From NCBI RefSeq assembly GCF_900177615.1, contig NZ_FXAP01000002.1, positions 62,001-126,000 of the forward strand: 64,000 bases of DNA, read 5' to 3'. This document shows, one piece after another, positions 1-7,875 of the stretch; within the stretch, counting starts at the first letter, position 1, and every line of letters begins with the position of its first letter. The translations under genes were made by a program, and so were the position numbers. Source of the stretch: Plantibacter flavus. GTDB lineage: Bacteria; Actinomycetota; Actinomycetes; Actinomycetales; Microbacteriaceae. The notes beneath the pieces are model-generated. The model saw only the letters and a program-made list of their open reading frames with translations. It ran no database searches and was not told the origin of the DNA.

Positions 1-305
1 ACCGGGGCCGGCTCATCGGTCGCGAGGTCGCCGATGCCGGCCGCGACGTCGATCGCCTCACCGTCCGGTCCGATCACCGAGGCGAGCGCCGCGGGGTAGC
101 CGGCGTCGACGAGCGACTGCATCCGGTCCTGCAGCGGGCCGGATTCGGAGCCGGTGCCGGCGGTCTGCTCCGTGGCGCTGGAACAGGCGCTGAGGGAGAC
201 GGTTCCGGCGAGCAGCGCGGCGGCGGCCGAGACGGCGATGATCGTGCGGTGACGGGTCTGGTGCTGCGTCTTGGTCTGAGTGTGGGTCTGGGTCTGGTCG
301 TTCAT
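1..305 (-). CDS. Serine hydrolase lipoprotein, N-terminal part only
   Basis: The gene runs off the left edge of the window, so only about 101 residues are visible. It starts at the ATG at 305, preceded by an AAAGGA ribosome site. A hydrophilic Q/T-rich leader is followed by a hydrophobic stretch and a lipobox (SLSAC, Cys about 41), so the product should be an exported lipoprotein. The mature start (LQDRMQSLVDAGYPAALASV) looks like the opening of class C beta-lactamase or D-Ala-D-Ala carboxypeptidase-type serine hydrolases. The SxxK motif lies outside the window. It sits 14 bases behind the ABC permease and is probably the last gene of that operon. Confidence 0.65.
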   Translation of the reverse strand, partial: MNDQTQTHTQTKTQHQTRHRTIIAVSAAAALLAGTVSLSACSSATEQTAGTGSESGPLQDRMQSLVDAGYPAALASVIGPDGEAIDVAAGIGDLATDEPAP

Positions 306-319
306 GTGGGTGGTTCCTT

Positions 320-1144
320 TCAGATGTCGCGGCGCGAGAGCGCAGCGGATGCGGCCGCAGTGAGGGCGGCGGTGAGGGCCACGAGGGCGAGGATGACGAC
401 GATCGGTCCGAGTCCGTCCGTTCCGCCGTGGATGACGCCCTGGGCGAGGGCGACGGGCAGGAACTGGGTCCAGACCGGCACGATGCCGCCGCTGATCAGC
501 TGGATCGAGGAGACGACGACCGGTTCGAGGATGAGGATCGCGATCATCGTCAGGACGCCGGCGAGCTGGGTGCGGACGATGAGTCCGACCGCGAGACCGA
601 GGACCGACAGGGCGATGACGGCGAGGACACCGAGCCCGAACCGTGCTGCGAGGTCTGGGAGACCGAGGACGAACGGCGTCCCGGTGGCTGCCAGGGTGAT
701 CACGAGCGTGACCAGGCTGACGAGGGCGAGCACGACACCGAGGGCGGCGCCGACGAGTGCGACCGCGCCCGCCTTGGCGACGACGATGCGGAACCGCTTC
801 GGCGAGGCGAGGACAGCGCCGACGATGCCGCCGTAGCGGTCGTCACTCGTGCCGGCGAGCACACCGAGCAGGGTGATCGCCAGGAGTGCGACGCCGATGG
901 AGCCGCTGCCCATCGACGCACCGAGGGGGTTCAGCGCGTCGAGTTGGACGGCGCGGGAGGCGAGGTCCAGGACGGGGAAATCGCTCCCGAGGGCGTCGAG
1001 TCCAGGGCCGATCTCGCCGTCGGCGAGGGCGGGCATGAGCGTGACGAAGGCGAGTTGCGTGACGATGAGTCCCACGACGGCGACCGCCGCGGTGACCTTC
1101 GTCGCGGTCGTGGTGACGAGCCCGATGAGTTCAGCGCGGAACAT
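320..1144 (-). CDS. ABC-2 type transporter permease
   Basis: This 274-residue membrane protein has about six hydrophobic segments (near 15-38, 84-98, 123-157, 170-192, 195-220, 245-268) and one longer outside loop after the first helix, as in ABC-2 permeases of two-component exporters. Its start overlaps the stop of the ATPase gene by one base (TGATG), so the two are translationally coupled and should form one transporter. The substrate cannot be read from sequence. Such pairs often export lantibiotics, other peptides or drugs. Confidence 0.8.
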   Translation of the reverse strand: MFRAELIGLVTTTATKVTAAVAVVGLIVTQLAFVTLMPALADGEIGPGLDALGSDFPVLDLASRAVQLDALNPLGASMGSGSIGVALLAITLLGVLAGTSDDRYGGIVGAVLASPKRFRIVVAKAGAVALVGAALGVVLALVSLVTLVITLAATGTPFVLGLPDLAARFGLGVLAVIALSVLGLAVGLIVRTQLAGVLTMIAILILEPVVVSSIQLISGGIVPVWTQFLPVALAQGVIHGGTDGLGPIVVILALVALTAALTAAASAALSRRDI

Positions 1145-1890
1145 CAGCGCACCTGCCCGTTCTCGGTGAGCTGGGCCGTTCCGGTGACCTGGAGGTAGTA
1201 CGCCTCGAGGTCACCGCCCGATGCGGCGAGGATGTCGACCATCGACGACTGCGCCAGCACGCGACCGTCGGTGATGACGACCACGTCGTCTGCGATGTCC
1301 TGGACGTCGGAGAGCAGATGGGACGAGAGCAGGACCGTCCCACCCGCGTCGGCGAACGCACGCAGCCGGAGTCGCAGCCACTGCATGCCCGCCGGGTCCA
1401 GGCCGTTCGACGGCTCGTCGAGGATGAGCACGGCCGGCTCGCCGAGGAGGGCTGCGGCGATCGCGATGCGCTGACGCATCCCGAGCGAATACCCGCCGGC
1501 GGGGCGGTCGGCGTCGCGGGCCATCCCGACCTCGGTGAGGACCGCGTCGATGCGGGAGGCGTCGACCCCGATCCGCGCGGCGGCGATGCGGAGGTGCTGC
1601 CGCCCCGTACGAGCCGGGTGGAGTCCGCCCGCGTCGAGGACGGCGCCGACGGTGCGCGCCGGCTGCTCGAGCTCGCGGTACGGGCGACCGAGGATGAGGC
1701 CGTCCCCCGCGTCGGGACGGGCGAGTCCCAGCAGCAGGCGGATGGTGGTGGTCTTCCCGGCACCGTTGGGGCCGAGGAGTCCGACAACCCGGCCGGGGTC
1801 GACGGTGAAGGACACGTCATCGACGCGCGGGCGACCATGGAAGGTCTTGCGGAGCCCGCGAGCCTCGATGGGATGAGTGGAGAGGTTCAT
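1144..1890 (-). CDS. ABC transporter ATP-binding protein
   Basis: A 248-residue ATPase with Walker A GPNGAGKTT (residues 40-48), a signature loop SLGMRQR and Walker B ILDEPSNGLDP, giving the ATP-hydrolysing partner of the downstream ABC-2 permease. The ATG at 1890 is preferred over a longer open frame reaching 2025. It is preceded by a GGAG site, the family homology begins right after it, and the longer frame would run into the divergent lipoprotein gene. It is the first gene of a three-gene operon (ATPase, permease, serine hydrolase lipoprotein). The 99-base gap to the divergent gene holds both promoters. Confidence 0.85.
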   Translation of the reverse strand: MNLSTHPIEARGLRKTFHGRPRVDDVSFTVDPGRVVGLLGPNGAGKTTTIRLLLGLARPDAGDGLILGRPYRELEQPARTVGAVLDAGGLHPARTGRQHLRIAAARIGVDASRIDAVLTEVGMARDADRPAGGYSLGMRQRIAIAAALLGEPAVLILDEPSNGLDPAGMQWLRLRLRAFADAGGTVLLSSHLLSDVQDIADDVVVITDGRVLAQSSMVDILAASGGDLEAYYLQVTGTAQLTENGQVR

Positions 1891-1989
1891 GGCTCCAGCC
1901 TCGACGCAAGGCGTTCCGGGCACCCCCGCCTGCCGCACAGTCCCCGGCTGGCCGAACGGACAGTGATCGACGACCTCTAGGCTGCAGGC

Positions 1990-2544
1990 ATGGACACGAC
2001 TGCTCGGATGCATGATCGACGTCACCGTCTCGCGCCGCGCCCGACCGTCGTGGCCACGGTGGTCGTCGTGGTCGCCGGGCTGCTCGCCGGCTGCGCGTCC
2101 TCACCCTCGCCGGACCGGACGACGGCGGCATCCACATCGGCATCGGACTCCGCCACCCGATCGGGCACCGGTGAGATCCGGCACGAGCTCGGCCCGCTCA
2201 CCGACCGCTTCCCGCAGCTCGCAACAGCACTCTCGGCGACCTGGATGTCGGGGACCCTAGGCGACGAGCGGGTTCCGGGCCCGAGTACGTACTGGATCGA
2301 CGCGGTCGTGGTCCTGGACGAGGCCGGGTACGCGGAACTGCGGGCGCTCGCACCCGGTGAGGCGGGCTCGGACGCGAAGGCGGAGCTCCCGGACCTCGAC
2401 AACGGACTCGACGACGCGCTGCCGCCCGGACCGTTCGTGCGTTCGTCCGCGCTCGACGACGCCTTCTCGCAGGACGGCCGCTCGACGCAGGTGTTCCTCG
2501 ACGACGCGACCAGCTCGGTGATCCTCTCCAGCCGGTTCCAGTAG
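1990..2544 (+). CDS. Putative lipoprotein, unknown function
   Basis: This 184-residue protein has a basic N-terminus, a hydrophobic core and a lipobox LAGC (Cys 35), followed by a Ser/Thr/Ala-rich linker. It is expected to be anchored outside the membrane. The mature part is acidic and I do not recognise a family. An internal ATG at 2008 would leave a signal peptide of more usual length and is a plausible alternative start. It is divergent from the ABC operon and followed by an 89-base gap before the HAD gene. Confidence 0.6.
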   Translation: MDTTARMHDRRHRLAPRPTVVATVVVVVAGLLAGCASSPSPDRTTAASTSASDSATRSGTGEIRHELGPLTDRFPQLATALSATWMSGTLGDERVPGPSTYWIDAVVVLDEAGYAELRALAPGEAGSDAKAELPDLDNGLDDALPPGPFVRSSALDDAFSQDGRSTQVFLDDATSSVILSSRFQ

Positions 2545-2633
2545 CGGGCGCGCTGCCGCGTCCGCGGGCTCGCACGTTCTGCGGAGAATGACCACCGCTT
2601 CACAATCGCGGGCTCGCGGGTTTGACTGGACGC

Positions 2634-3347
2634 ATGTCCGAACCAGCTGACACCACCGTCCCCAAGAACTCCGACGACCGCATCGCGGTGCTCTTCGACA
2701 TCGACGGGACGCTCGTCGACTCGAACTACCTGCACGTCGACGCGTGGGATCGCGCGTTCGCCGATGCCGGCAGGCCGGTCGACGCATGGCGCATCCACCG
2801 TTCGATCGGGAAGGACGGCGGCGAACTGCTCGAATCGCTCCTGGACGGGGCCGACGAGGTCGAGCAGTACGGCGAGCGGGCGAAGGAGCTGCACAGCGAG
2901 TACTACCTCCACAACACCTCCCGGCTGCGGGTGATCGGCGGTGCGCGCGAGCTGCTCGGCGAGTTGGCAGGCCGCGGGATCGCGGTCGTCCTGGCGACGT
3001 CGGCTCCGGAGAACGAGCTCGAGATCCTGCGGGACCTGCTCGACGTCGACGATGCGATCTTCGCCGCGACCTCGTCCGGCGACGTCGAGACCGCCAAGCC
3101 GGAGCCCGACATCGTGGAGGTCGCCCTCGATCGTGCGGGCGTGCCGGCGTCGCGGGCGGTCATGGTCGGCGACGCCGTCTGGGACATCGAGGCGGCTGCG
3201 CGAGCCGGTGTGGAGTGCATCGGGGTGCGCAGTGGTGGCTTCGGCGAGCAGGAGCTCCGTGACGCGGGTGCGGTCGCGGTCTACGGCGACGTCGCCGAGC
3301 TGCTCGCGAACCTCGACGACAGCCCGATCGGCAAGCTCGCAGGCTGA
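2634..3347 (+). CDS. HAD-superfamily phosphatase (PGP/beta-PGM-like)
   Basis: A 237-residue HAD hydrolase. Motif I is FDIDGTLVDS with nucleophile Asp22 and acid/base Asp24, motif II is the LATSAPENE region, Lys of motif III is in TAKPEPD, and motif IV is MVGDAVWDIEAA. The helical cap between motifs I and II places it with subfamily IA enzymes acting on phosphoglycolate or sugar phosphates. The exact substrate is unknown. ATG 2634 is chosen over the TTG at 2622 because the TTG has no ribosome site. It is convergent with the BLUF gene. Confidence 0.85.
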   Translation: MSEPADTTVPKNSDDRIAVLFDIDGTLVDSNYLHVDAWDRAFADAGRPVDAWRIHRSIGKDGGELLESLLDGADEVEQYGERAKELHSEYYLHNTSRLRVIGGARELLGELAGRGIAVVLATSAPENELEILRDLLDVDDAIFAATSSGDVETAKPEPDIVEVALDRAGVPASRAVMVGDAVWDIEAAARAGVECIGVRSGGFGEQELRDAGAVAVYGDVAELLANLDDSPIGKLAG

Positions 3348-3390
3348 CTTCGGGTCTGAGCGCGGGCTTGGGCGCGGGCTTCGGCGCGGC

Positions 3391-3834
3391 TCAGCTCCGC
3401 GTGGCGCGGCTGCGGAACCAGCGGGCGAGTTCCTGCAGGGCGCGCATGGTGGCGGTCGGGTCGTCGCGATCGAGGTCGTCGAAGGTGTCGCGGTAGCCGT
3501 CGAGGTCTGCGGCGGAGCCGGTGTCGGCGCGTTCGAAGCCCATGGTCCAGGCGGCGAACTGACGTTCGCGGATGGGCTCCTCGAACATCACGCGGATGCC
3601 GGTGTGACGGGGATCGGCGGCGAGGGTGTCCATCAGCTCGCGGACGGCGGGCTCCGGTCCTTCGAGGACCTGGAGGAACCGTCCGTCGCGGTGGACGAGC
3701 ATACCGGTGAGCTGTGCGCGGGCGTTGTTCTCGCGGCAGACGGCGAGCAGGGCGGTGAGGTCGTCGTCGCTGAACGGCTGCGTCGCCGTGCTCGCGTACA
3801 CGAGTGACAGCATCTGGTCTTCGTCGGTGGCCAC
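3391..3834 (-). CDS. BLUF-domain blue-light sensor (FAD)
   Basis: A 147-residue protein consisting of one BLUF domain plus a short helical tail. The key photocycle residues are visible: Tyr13 in SLVYAST, a flavin-contacting Asn at 36-37, Gln55 in FLQVLEG, and Trp96/Met98 in FAAWTMGF. BLUF proteins bind FAD and switch hydrogen bonding around the Tyr-Gln pair in blue light. There is no output domain such as EAL or a cyclase, so signalling must go through a partner protein, and none is encoded next door. A repeat array lies directly upstream. Confidence 0.9.
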   Translation of the reverse strand: MATDEDQMLSLVYASTATQPFSDDDLTALLAVCRENNARAQLTGMLVHRDGRFLQVLEGPEPAVRELMDTLAADPRHTGIRVMFEEPIRERQFAAWTMGFERADTGSAADLDGYRDTFDDLDRDDPTATMRALQELARWFRSRATRS

Positions 3835-3892
3835 CTCTGGAGCCTACCCGGCGGGGTGCGGACGCGGTCCCGGAAGCACTCCGGGGCTGTCT

Positions 3893-4434
3893 GCCCTTCG
3901 ACAGGCTCAGGGACCGAAAACCCATCCGAGCACCGTCCAGCCCGGTCGCTGAGCCTGTCGAAGTGCCCACGAAGAACCCCTCATCGTTCCGGGCACACCC
4001 CTCCCGGTCACTGAGCCTGTCGAAGTGCCCACGAAGAACCCTTCGACAGGCTCAGGGACCGAAACGTTCCGGGCACACCTCACCCGGTCACTGAGCCTGT
4101 CGAAGTGCCCACGAGAACCCCTCATCGTTCCGGGCACACCCCTCCCGGTCACTGAGCTTGTCGAAGTGCCCACGAGAACCCCTCATCGTTCCGGGCCCAC
4201 CTCTCCCGGTCACTGAGCCTGTCCAAGTGCCCACGAGGAACCCTTCGACAGGCTCAGGGACCGAAACGAACCGGGCACACCTCACCCGGTCACTGAGCTT
4301 GTCGAAGTGCCCACGAGAACCCCTCAGCGTTCCGGGCACACCTCACCCGGTCACTGAGCTTGTCGAAGTGCCCACGAGGAACCCTCCTACACTTCGACAG
4401 GCTCAGTGCGGCGCAGCTCAGGGACCGGAGCTGG
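3893..4434. repeat. REP-like array A1 (about 60-61 bp units)
   Basis: About 540 bases without a gene, filled with copies of a palindromic core, CACTTCGACAGGCTCAGTG or its complement, at spacings near 60 bases. The units also share GTTCCGGGCACACC and CCCACGAGAACCC. Three cores (near 3896, 4039 and 4242) are of the CCCT/AGGG subtype and face the opposite way, forming inverted pairs like bacterial interspersed mosaic elements. The array abuts the 3' end of the minus-strand HNH gene. Its unit is the reverse complement of the unit in the array at 37919-38706. Confidence 0.9.
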
Positions 4435-5706
4435 TCAGAACGGCGCGGGATCGGGTTCGGTCCGGTGGTGTTTCCCGTCGGGTGTCGTCCAGTCGAGGAC
4501 CCCGCCGGGTCCGTGGTCGAGGTTCCACCCGGGGAGGTGTTTCATCCGGTGGTGATGTCGGCAGAGGCAGGCGAGGTTGCTGACATCTGTTGTGCCGCCG
4601 TCGTCCCACGCGACCGAATGATCGAGGTCACACGCTCTGGCGCGTCTGCCGCACCCGGGTGCCCGACAGGTGCCGTCCCGCAAGCGGACCGCGCGTTGCA
4701 GGTCGGCCGGGACGCGGTACTGGTTGCGGCCGACGGAGAGGATCGCGCCGGTTTCCGGTTGGACGAGGATCCGGGTGAAGCTGGGTGCGTTCACCGCGAT
4801 GCGTGCGGCGGTCTCCGGGTCGATCGGGCCGTAGCCGTCGAGGATGGCCGGGGCATCGCTCACGCCGGCCATGCTGAGCGCCGGCACGGTGATCTGGACC
4901 GTGGGCTTGATGTGGTCCTGGACCTCGATCGGGTGCGGGAGCACCGGGCTGGTCATGATGTCGTCGGGTGTGACGCCGGTGAGCGCGAGGGCCGCGAGGG
5001 CGTCCGCCTTCAGCTGCCCGCACGTGCGAGTGTCGCCCGCACCACGTGACTCCGCCGCCGCCGCCTCGACGCGCTCGACGAGGCCCTGGGCGATCGGTGC
5101 CGTGGTGAACAAGTGCACCCACGCCATGCCGTCGGCTGCGGGCTCGAACTCGACCCGGCGGTCCGCCTCCGAGCGGACCGCGCGGGCGGTGATGGATTCC
5201 GGGTGGAGGCGCTCCCGCAGGACACGGGCGCGTCTCCGGAGGTTCGCGTTGGTCAGCTGCTCCGCGGCCGGCAACACCGCCTCCAGGAACGCCGCCCGCC
5301 CTGCGGTCGGTACGTCGCTGAGTTGGTCGATGATCGTCTGCGCGTGCCGGGCTGAGATGCGGCCGGCCTCGAGGGACTCGAGCACGGCCGGTGCTTCGTT
5401 CACGAGCCTTTCCGCGTCGTTCGTCGCCCGCTGGACGGTCTGTTCAGGTGTTCGGGTCGCCATCGCGAGCGCCGCACAGGTGGAGCGGCGGGAGAGCGCC
5501 AGGCGTTCCGCCGGCGGGAAGACGGCCGGGACCGTGGCGTCTGCGAAGGCGTCGGCGTAGGCGGCAGAGCGGGCGAGCAGGCGGGCCTCCTCGGCGTCCA
5601 GGTTGGCGCGACGCCGCTGGATGTCCGCGTAATGGTCCGAGAACTCCGCGAGGCGCGCGGCGTGCTCGTCGCCGGCGCGAACTGCGGAGGTGGTGGTCTC
5701 GGTCAT
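4435..5706 (-). CDS. DUF222 / REP13E12-family HNH endonuclease-like protein, copy 1
   Basis: A 423-residue protein with an N-terminal DUF222 helical region (about 1-300) and a C-terminal HNH nuclease motif: CRAPGC, then DLDHSVAW with the HNH histidine, SNLACLC, and RHHHRMKH. These four Cys can bind a structural zinc. The family is the REP13E12 repeat family, multicopy in mycobacteria and related bacteria. ATG 5706 is used because the second copy (36641-37912) has exactly the same start and length. The two proteins differ at about 33 positions, mostly in the first 65 residues. It is flanked on both sides by repeat arrays. The DNA target is unknown. Confidence 0.85.
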   Translation of the reverse strand: MTETTTSAVRAGDEHAARLAEFSDHYADIQRRRANLDAEEARLLARSAAYADAFADATVPAVFPPAERLALSRRSTCAALAMATRTPEQTVQRATNDAERLVNEAPAVLESLEAGRISARHAQTIIDQLSDVPTAGRAAFLEAVLPAAEQLTNANLRRRARVLRERLHPESITARAVRSEADRRVEFEPAADGMAWVHLFTTAPIAQGLVERVEAAAAESRGAGDTRTCGQLKADALAALALTGVTPDDIMTSPVLPHPIEVQDHIKPTVQITVPALSMAGVSDAPAILDGYGPIDPETAARIAVNAPSFTRILVQPETGAILSVGRNQYRVPADLQRAVRLRDGTCRAPGCGRRARACDLDHSVAWDDGGTTDVSNLACLCRHHHRMKHLPGWNLDHGPGGVLDWTTPDGKHHRTEPDPAPF

Positions 5707-5778
5707 GACTCCAGTCCACCATGAACCACTGACATTCCAGATGCTGAGTGGTCTCGGTTGTGGAAGTCTCCTCGCGTG

Positions 5779-5977
5779 CCCTTCGACAAGCTCAGGGACC
5801 GGGACAGGATCGCCGGAGCAGGAGGTCCCTCGTGCGCCCTTCGACAGGCTCAGGGACCGGGACAGGATCACCGGAGCAGGAGGTCCCTCGTGCGCCCTTC
5901 GACAGGCTCAGGGGCCGGGACAGGATCACCGGAGCAGGAGGTCCCTCGTGCGCCCTTCGACAGGCTCACGGACCGGA
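5779..5977. repeat. 58-bp tandem repeat containing the REP core (array A2, part 1)
   Basis: Four units start at 5779, 5837, 5895 and 5953, the last one partial. Each begins with the CCCTTCGACAGGCTCAGGG core, continues GACCGGGACAGGATC, then GGAGCAGGAGGTCCCTCGTG. Units two and three are nearly identical, so this is a young tandem expansion. It lies upstream of HNH copy 1 (minus strand). Together with the next repeat it fills the 669 bases between that gene and the FAD oxidoreductase. Confidence 0.9.
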
Positions 5978-6064
5978 GGTGGGTGCTCGGGGACCGGAGT
6001 GAATGCGGGTGCACTCCCTCCGGTCACTGAGCTTGTCGAAGTGCCTACCCGCCCCCTTCGACAG

Positions 6065-6212
6065 GCTCAGGGACCGGCGAGGGTTGCTCAGGGACCGGCG
6101 AGGGTTGCTCAGGGACCGGCGAGGGTTGCTCAGGGACGGGCGAGAGTTGCTCAGGGACCGACGAGAGCTGCTCAGGGACCGGAGCGGGTTGCTCAGGGAC
6201 CGGAGCGGCTCC
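6065..6212. repeat. 21-bp tandem repeat derived from half a REP core (array A2, part 2)
   Basis: Seven consecutive units of the form GCTCAGGGACCGGCGAGGGTT, starting near 6065 and recurring every 21 bases. The first three are identical and later ones drift (CGAGAGTT, CGAGAGCT, GAGCGGGTT). The unit keeps only the right half of the palindromic core, CTCAGGGACCGG, so it looks like slippage amplification of a truncated element. From 6213 to 6334 I see only a short remnant-like open frame and no convincing gene. Confidence 0.85.
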
Positions 6213-6334
6213 GCGGCGCCCGGGCCTTTCACCGGCCCATGAGCGCCTTCACGAGCGCGACGGCCGGCCCGTTCCGGACACGAGAAGCGGCAGTCCTGCC
6301 CGGTGCAACAGACGCATGATGTCGACGATATGGG

Positions 6335-6354
6335 TTCCGGAGTAGTGTCCGGAA
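6335..6354. promoter_or_regulatory. Inverted repeat operator before the FAD oxidoreductase
   Basis: TTCCGGA, six bases, TCCGGAA is a perfect 7-bp inverted repeat 21 bases before the start codon at 6376. A further half-site-like TTCCGGACAC lies at 6272-6281. The size and position suit a dimeric repressor, for example of the TetR type, but no regulator gene lies beside it. Confidence 0.45.
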
Positions 6355-6375
6355 GAGACCGACGGGAGCAGCGCG

Positions 6376-7692
6376 ATGAAACCGACGACCCGCACCGACA
6401 GCGATCACGGCGACCACGCCGGCGACAACACCACCGACCGCGACTGCGTCATCGCGGGTGGCGGCCCCGCCGGCATGGTGCTCGGCTACCTCCTCGCCCG
6501 GTCCGGCCTCCGCGTGACCGTGCTCGAGAAACACGCCGACTTCATCCGCGACTTCCGCGGCGACACGATCCACCCGTCGACCATCACGCTGCTCGGCGAG
6601 CTCGGCCTGCGCGAGCGGTTCCTGCGGCTGCCGCTCAACCGGTTGCAGAGGATGGACGCCGTGATCGACGGCCTGCGGATGACGATGGTCGACTTCCGCA
6701 CCCTGCCAGCACCCGACCGTTTCCTCGTCCTCGCGCCGCAGTGGGACTTCCTGAACTTCCTCGCCGAGGAGGCCGCCACACTGCCGAACTTCGAGCTCCG
6801 CCTCCGCACCGAGGCGACCGGCCTGGTCGTGGAGCAGGGCCGGGTCCGCGGCCTGCGCGCGACCACGACGACCGCGGACGCCCCAGCGACCGAAACCGAC
6901 CCAGCGACCAGCACCAGCACCTCCTCCGACATTGAGATCCGAGCCACCCTCACGGTCGCGGCGGACGGACGCACCTCGGCACTCCGCGACGCGGCCGGAC
7001 TCATCCCCGACGAGAGCGGCGTCCCGATCGACGTCCTGTGGTTCAGCCTGCCGAAGCCGGCCGACCCGCCGCCCCCGACCCTCGCCTACCTCTCGCCGCG
7101 CGGCATGGTCCTCACGATCGACCGGGGTGACCGGTACCAGTCCGGCATGGTCATCCGGAAGGGCGGCGCGGAGCAACTCAGAGCCGAGGGCCTGCCGGCA
7201 CTCCGCAGCCGGATCGTGGATGCCGCGCCCATCCTGCGTCCGGTCGTCGACACCCTGACCCACTGGGACCAGGTCAAGCTCCTCTCGGTCCAGCTCAACC
7301 GCCTCGACCGCTGGTACCGCCCGGGGTTCGTCGCCATCGGCGACGCCGCGCACGCGATGTCTCCGATGTTCGGCGTCGGGGTCAACTATGCGATCCAGGA
7401 TGCGGTCGCCCTGTCCAATGCGATCGCCGGCGACCTCGCCGCAGGAGACGCACCGTCCGAGGCCCTCGCGGCCGTCCAACGTCGACGCGAGCAGCCGGTC
7501 AGGATCATGCAGCGCATCCAGCGGGCAGGGCATCGGGTGATCTCCCGCACGACCACGGGCGACCGCATCGCACCGCGGTGGGTGATCCGGCTGATGCGTC
7601 TCGCCGGACCCGTCGTCCGACCGCTTGCGGCGAGGTTCATCGGGATCGGGCTCAGACCCGAGCACGTCACCACCCCACAGCGCGAAGCGTAG
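6376..7692 (+). CDS. FAD-dependent monooxygenase (aromatic hydroxylase-like)
   Basis: A 438-residue flavoprotein of the group A hydroxylase fold. An N-terminal dinucleotide-binding motif reads VIAGGGPAGMVLGYLLARSG (about residues 21-40), with an FAD-ribose acidic end VTVLEKH. A DG-type region follows (VAADGRTS), then the late FAD motif GFVAIGDAAHAMSPMFGVGV. A Thr/Asp-rich insert near 165-190 separates two strands. Related proteins hydroxylate aromatic compounds or inactivate antibiotics; no substrate can be assigned. It stands alone, with an operator-like palindrome upstream and a hairpin downstream. Confidence 0.8.
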   Translation: MKPTTRTDSDHGDHAGDNTTDRDCVIAGGGPAGMVLGYLLARSGLRVTVLEKHADFIRDFRGDTIHPSTITLLGELGLRERFLRLPLNRLQRMDAVIDGLRMTMVDFRTLPAPDRFLVLAPQWDFLNFLAEEAATLPNFELRLRTEATGLVVEQGRVRGLRATTTTADAPATETDPATSTSTSSDIEIRATLTVAADGRTSALRDAAGLIPDESGVPIDVLWFSLPKPADPPPPTLAYLSPRGMVLTIDRGDRYQSGMVIRKGGAEQLRAEGLPALRSRIVDAAPILRPVVDTLTHWDQVKLLSVQLNRLDRWYRPGFVAIGDAAHAMSPMFGVGVNYAIQDAVALSNAIAGDLAAGDAPSEALAAVQRRREQPVRIMQRIQRAGHRVISRTTTGDRIAPRWVIRLMRLAGPVVRPLAARFIGIGLRPEHVTTPQREA

Positions 7693-7810
7693 AAGAAGCG
7701 GGCACGGAGCCTCAACCTCCGACGACGGGACGGCCGCTGGTCGTAACGTGGACGCTGCAGACGCGACCTGAGCGTCTGCGCCGGCGCTGCTCCTCAACCT
7801 GGCGCCGGCG

Positions 7811-7848
7811 CGGCTGTGGGGCGCCGCTTCCGGCACGCCCCACAGCCG
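7811..7848. terminator. Strong hairpin between convergent genes
   Basis: A 13-bp perfect stem, CGGCTGTGGGGCG and its complement, closes a 12-base loop. It lies between the FAD oxidoreductase (+) and the ABC permease (-), so it can stop transcription from both sides. Two smaller dyads precede it: CAGACGC/GCGTCTG at 7758-7778, and a CGCCGGCG pair. No T-tract follows, as is common in high-GC actinobacteria. Confidence 0.65.
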
Positions 7849-7875
7849 CCACCCGGCACACCCGACCGCTGCACC

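Noticed and set aside
3907-4339. Several open frames inside array A1 with SLSLSK and FDRLSDR repeats
   Set aside because: They are translations of the repeat unit in several frames and on both strands; none has a ribosome site or homology.
6229-6334. Possible remnant of a regulator or enzyme C-terminus (RNGPAVALVKALMGR) on the minus strand
   Set aside because: Too short and without a recognisable motif; could be chance coding in a high-GC gap.
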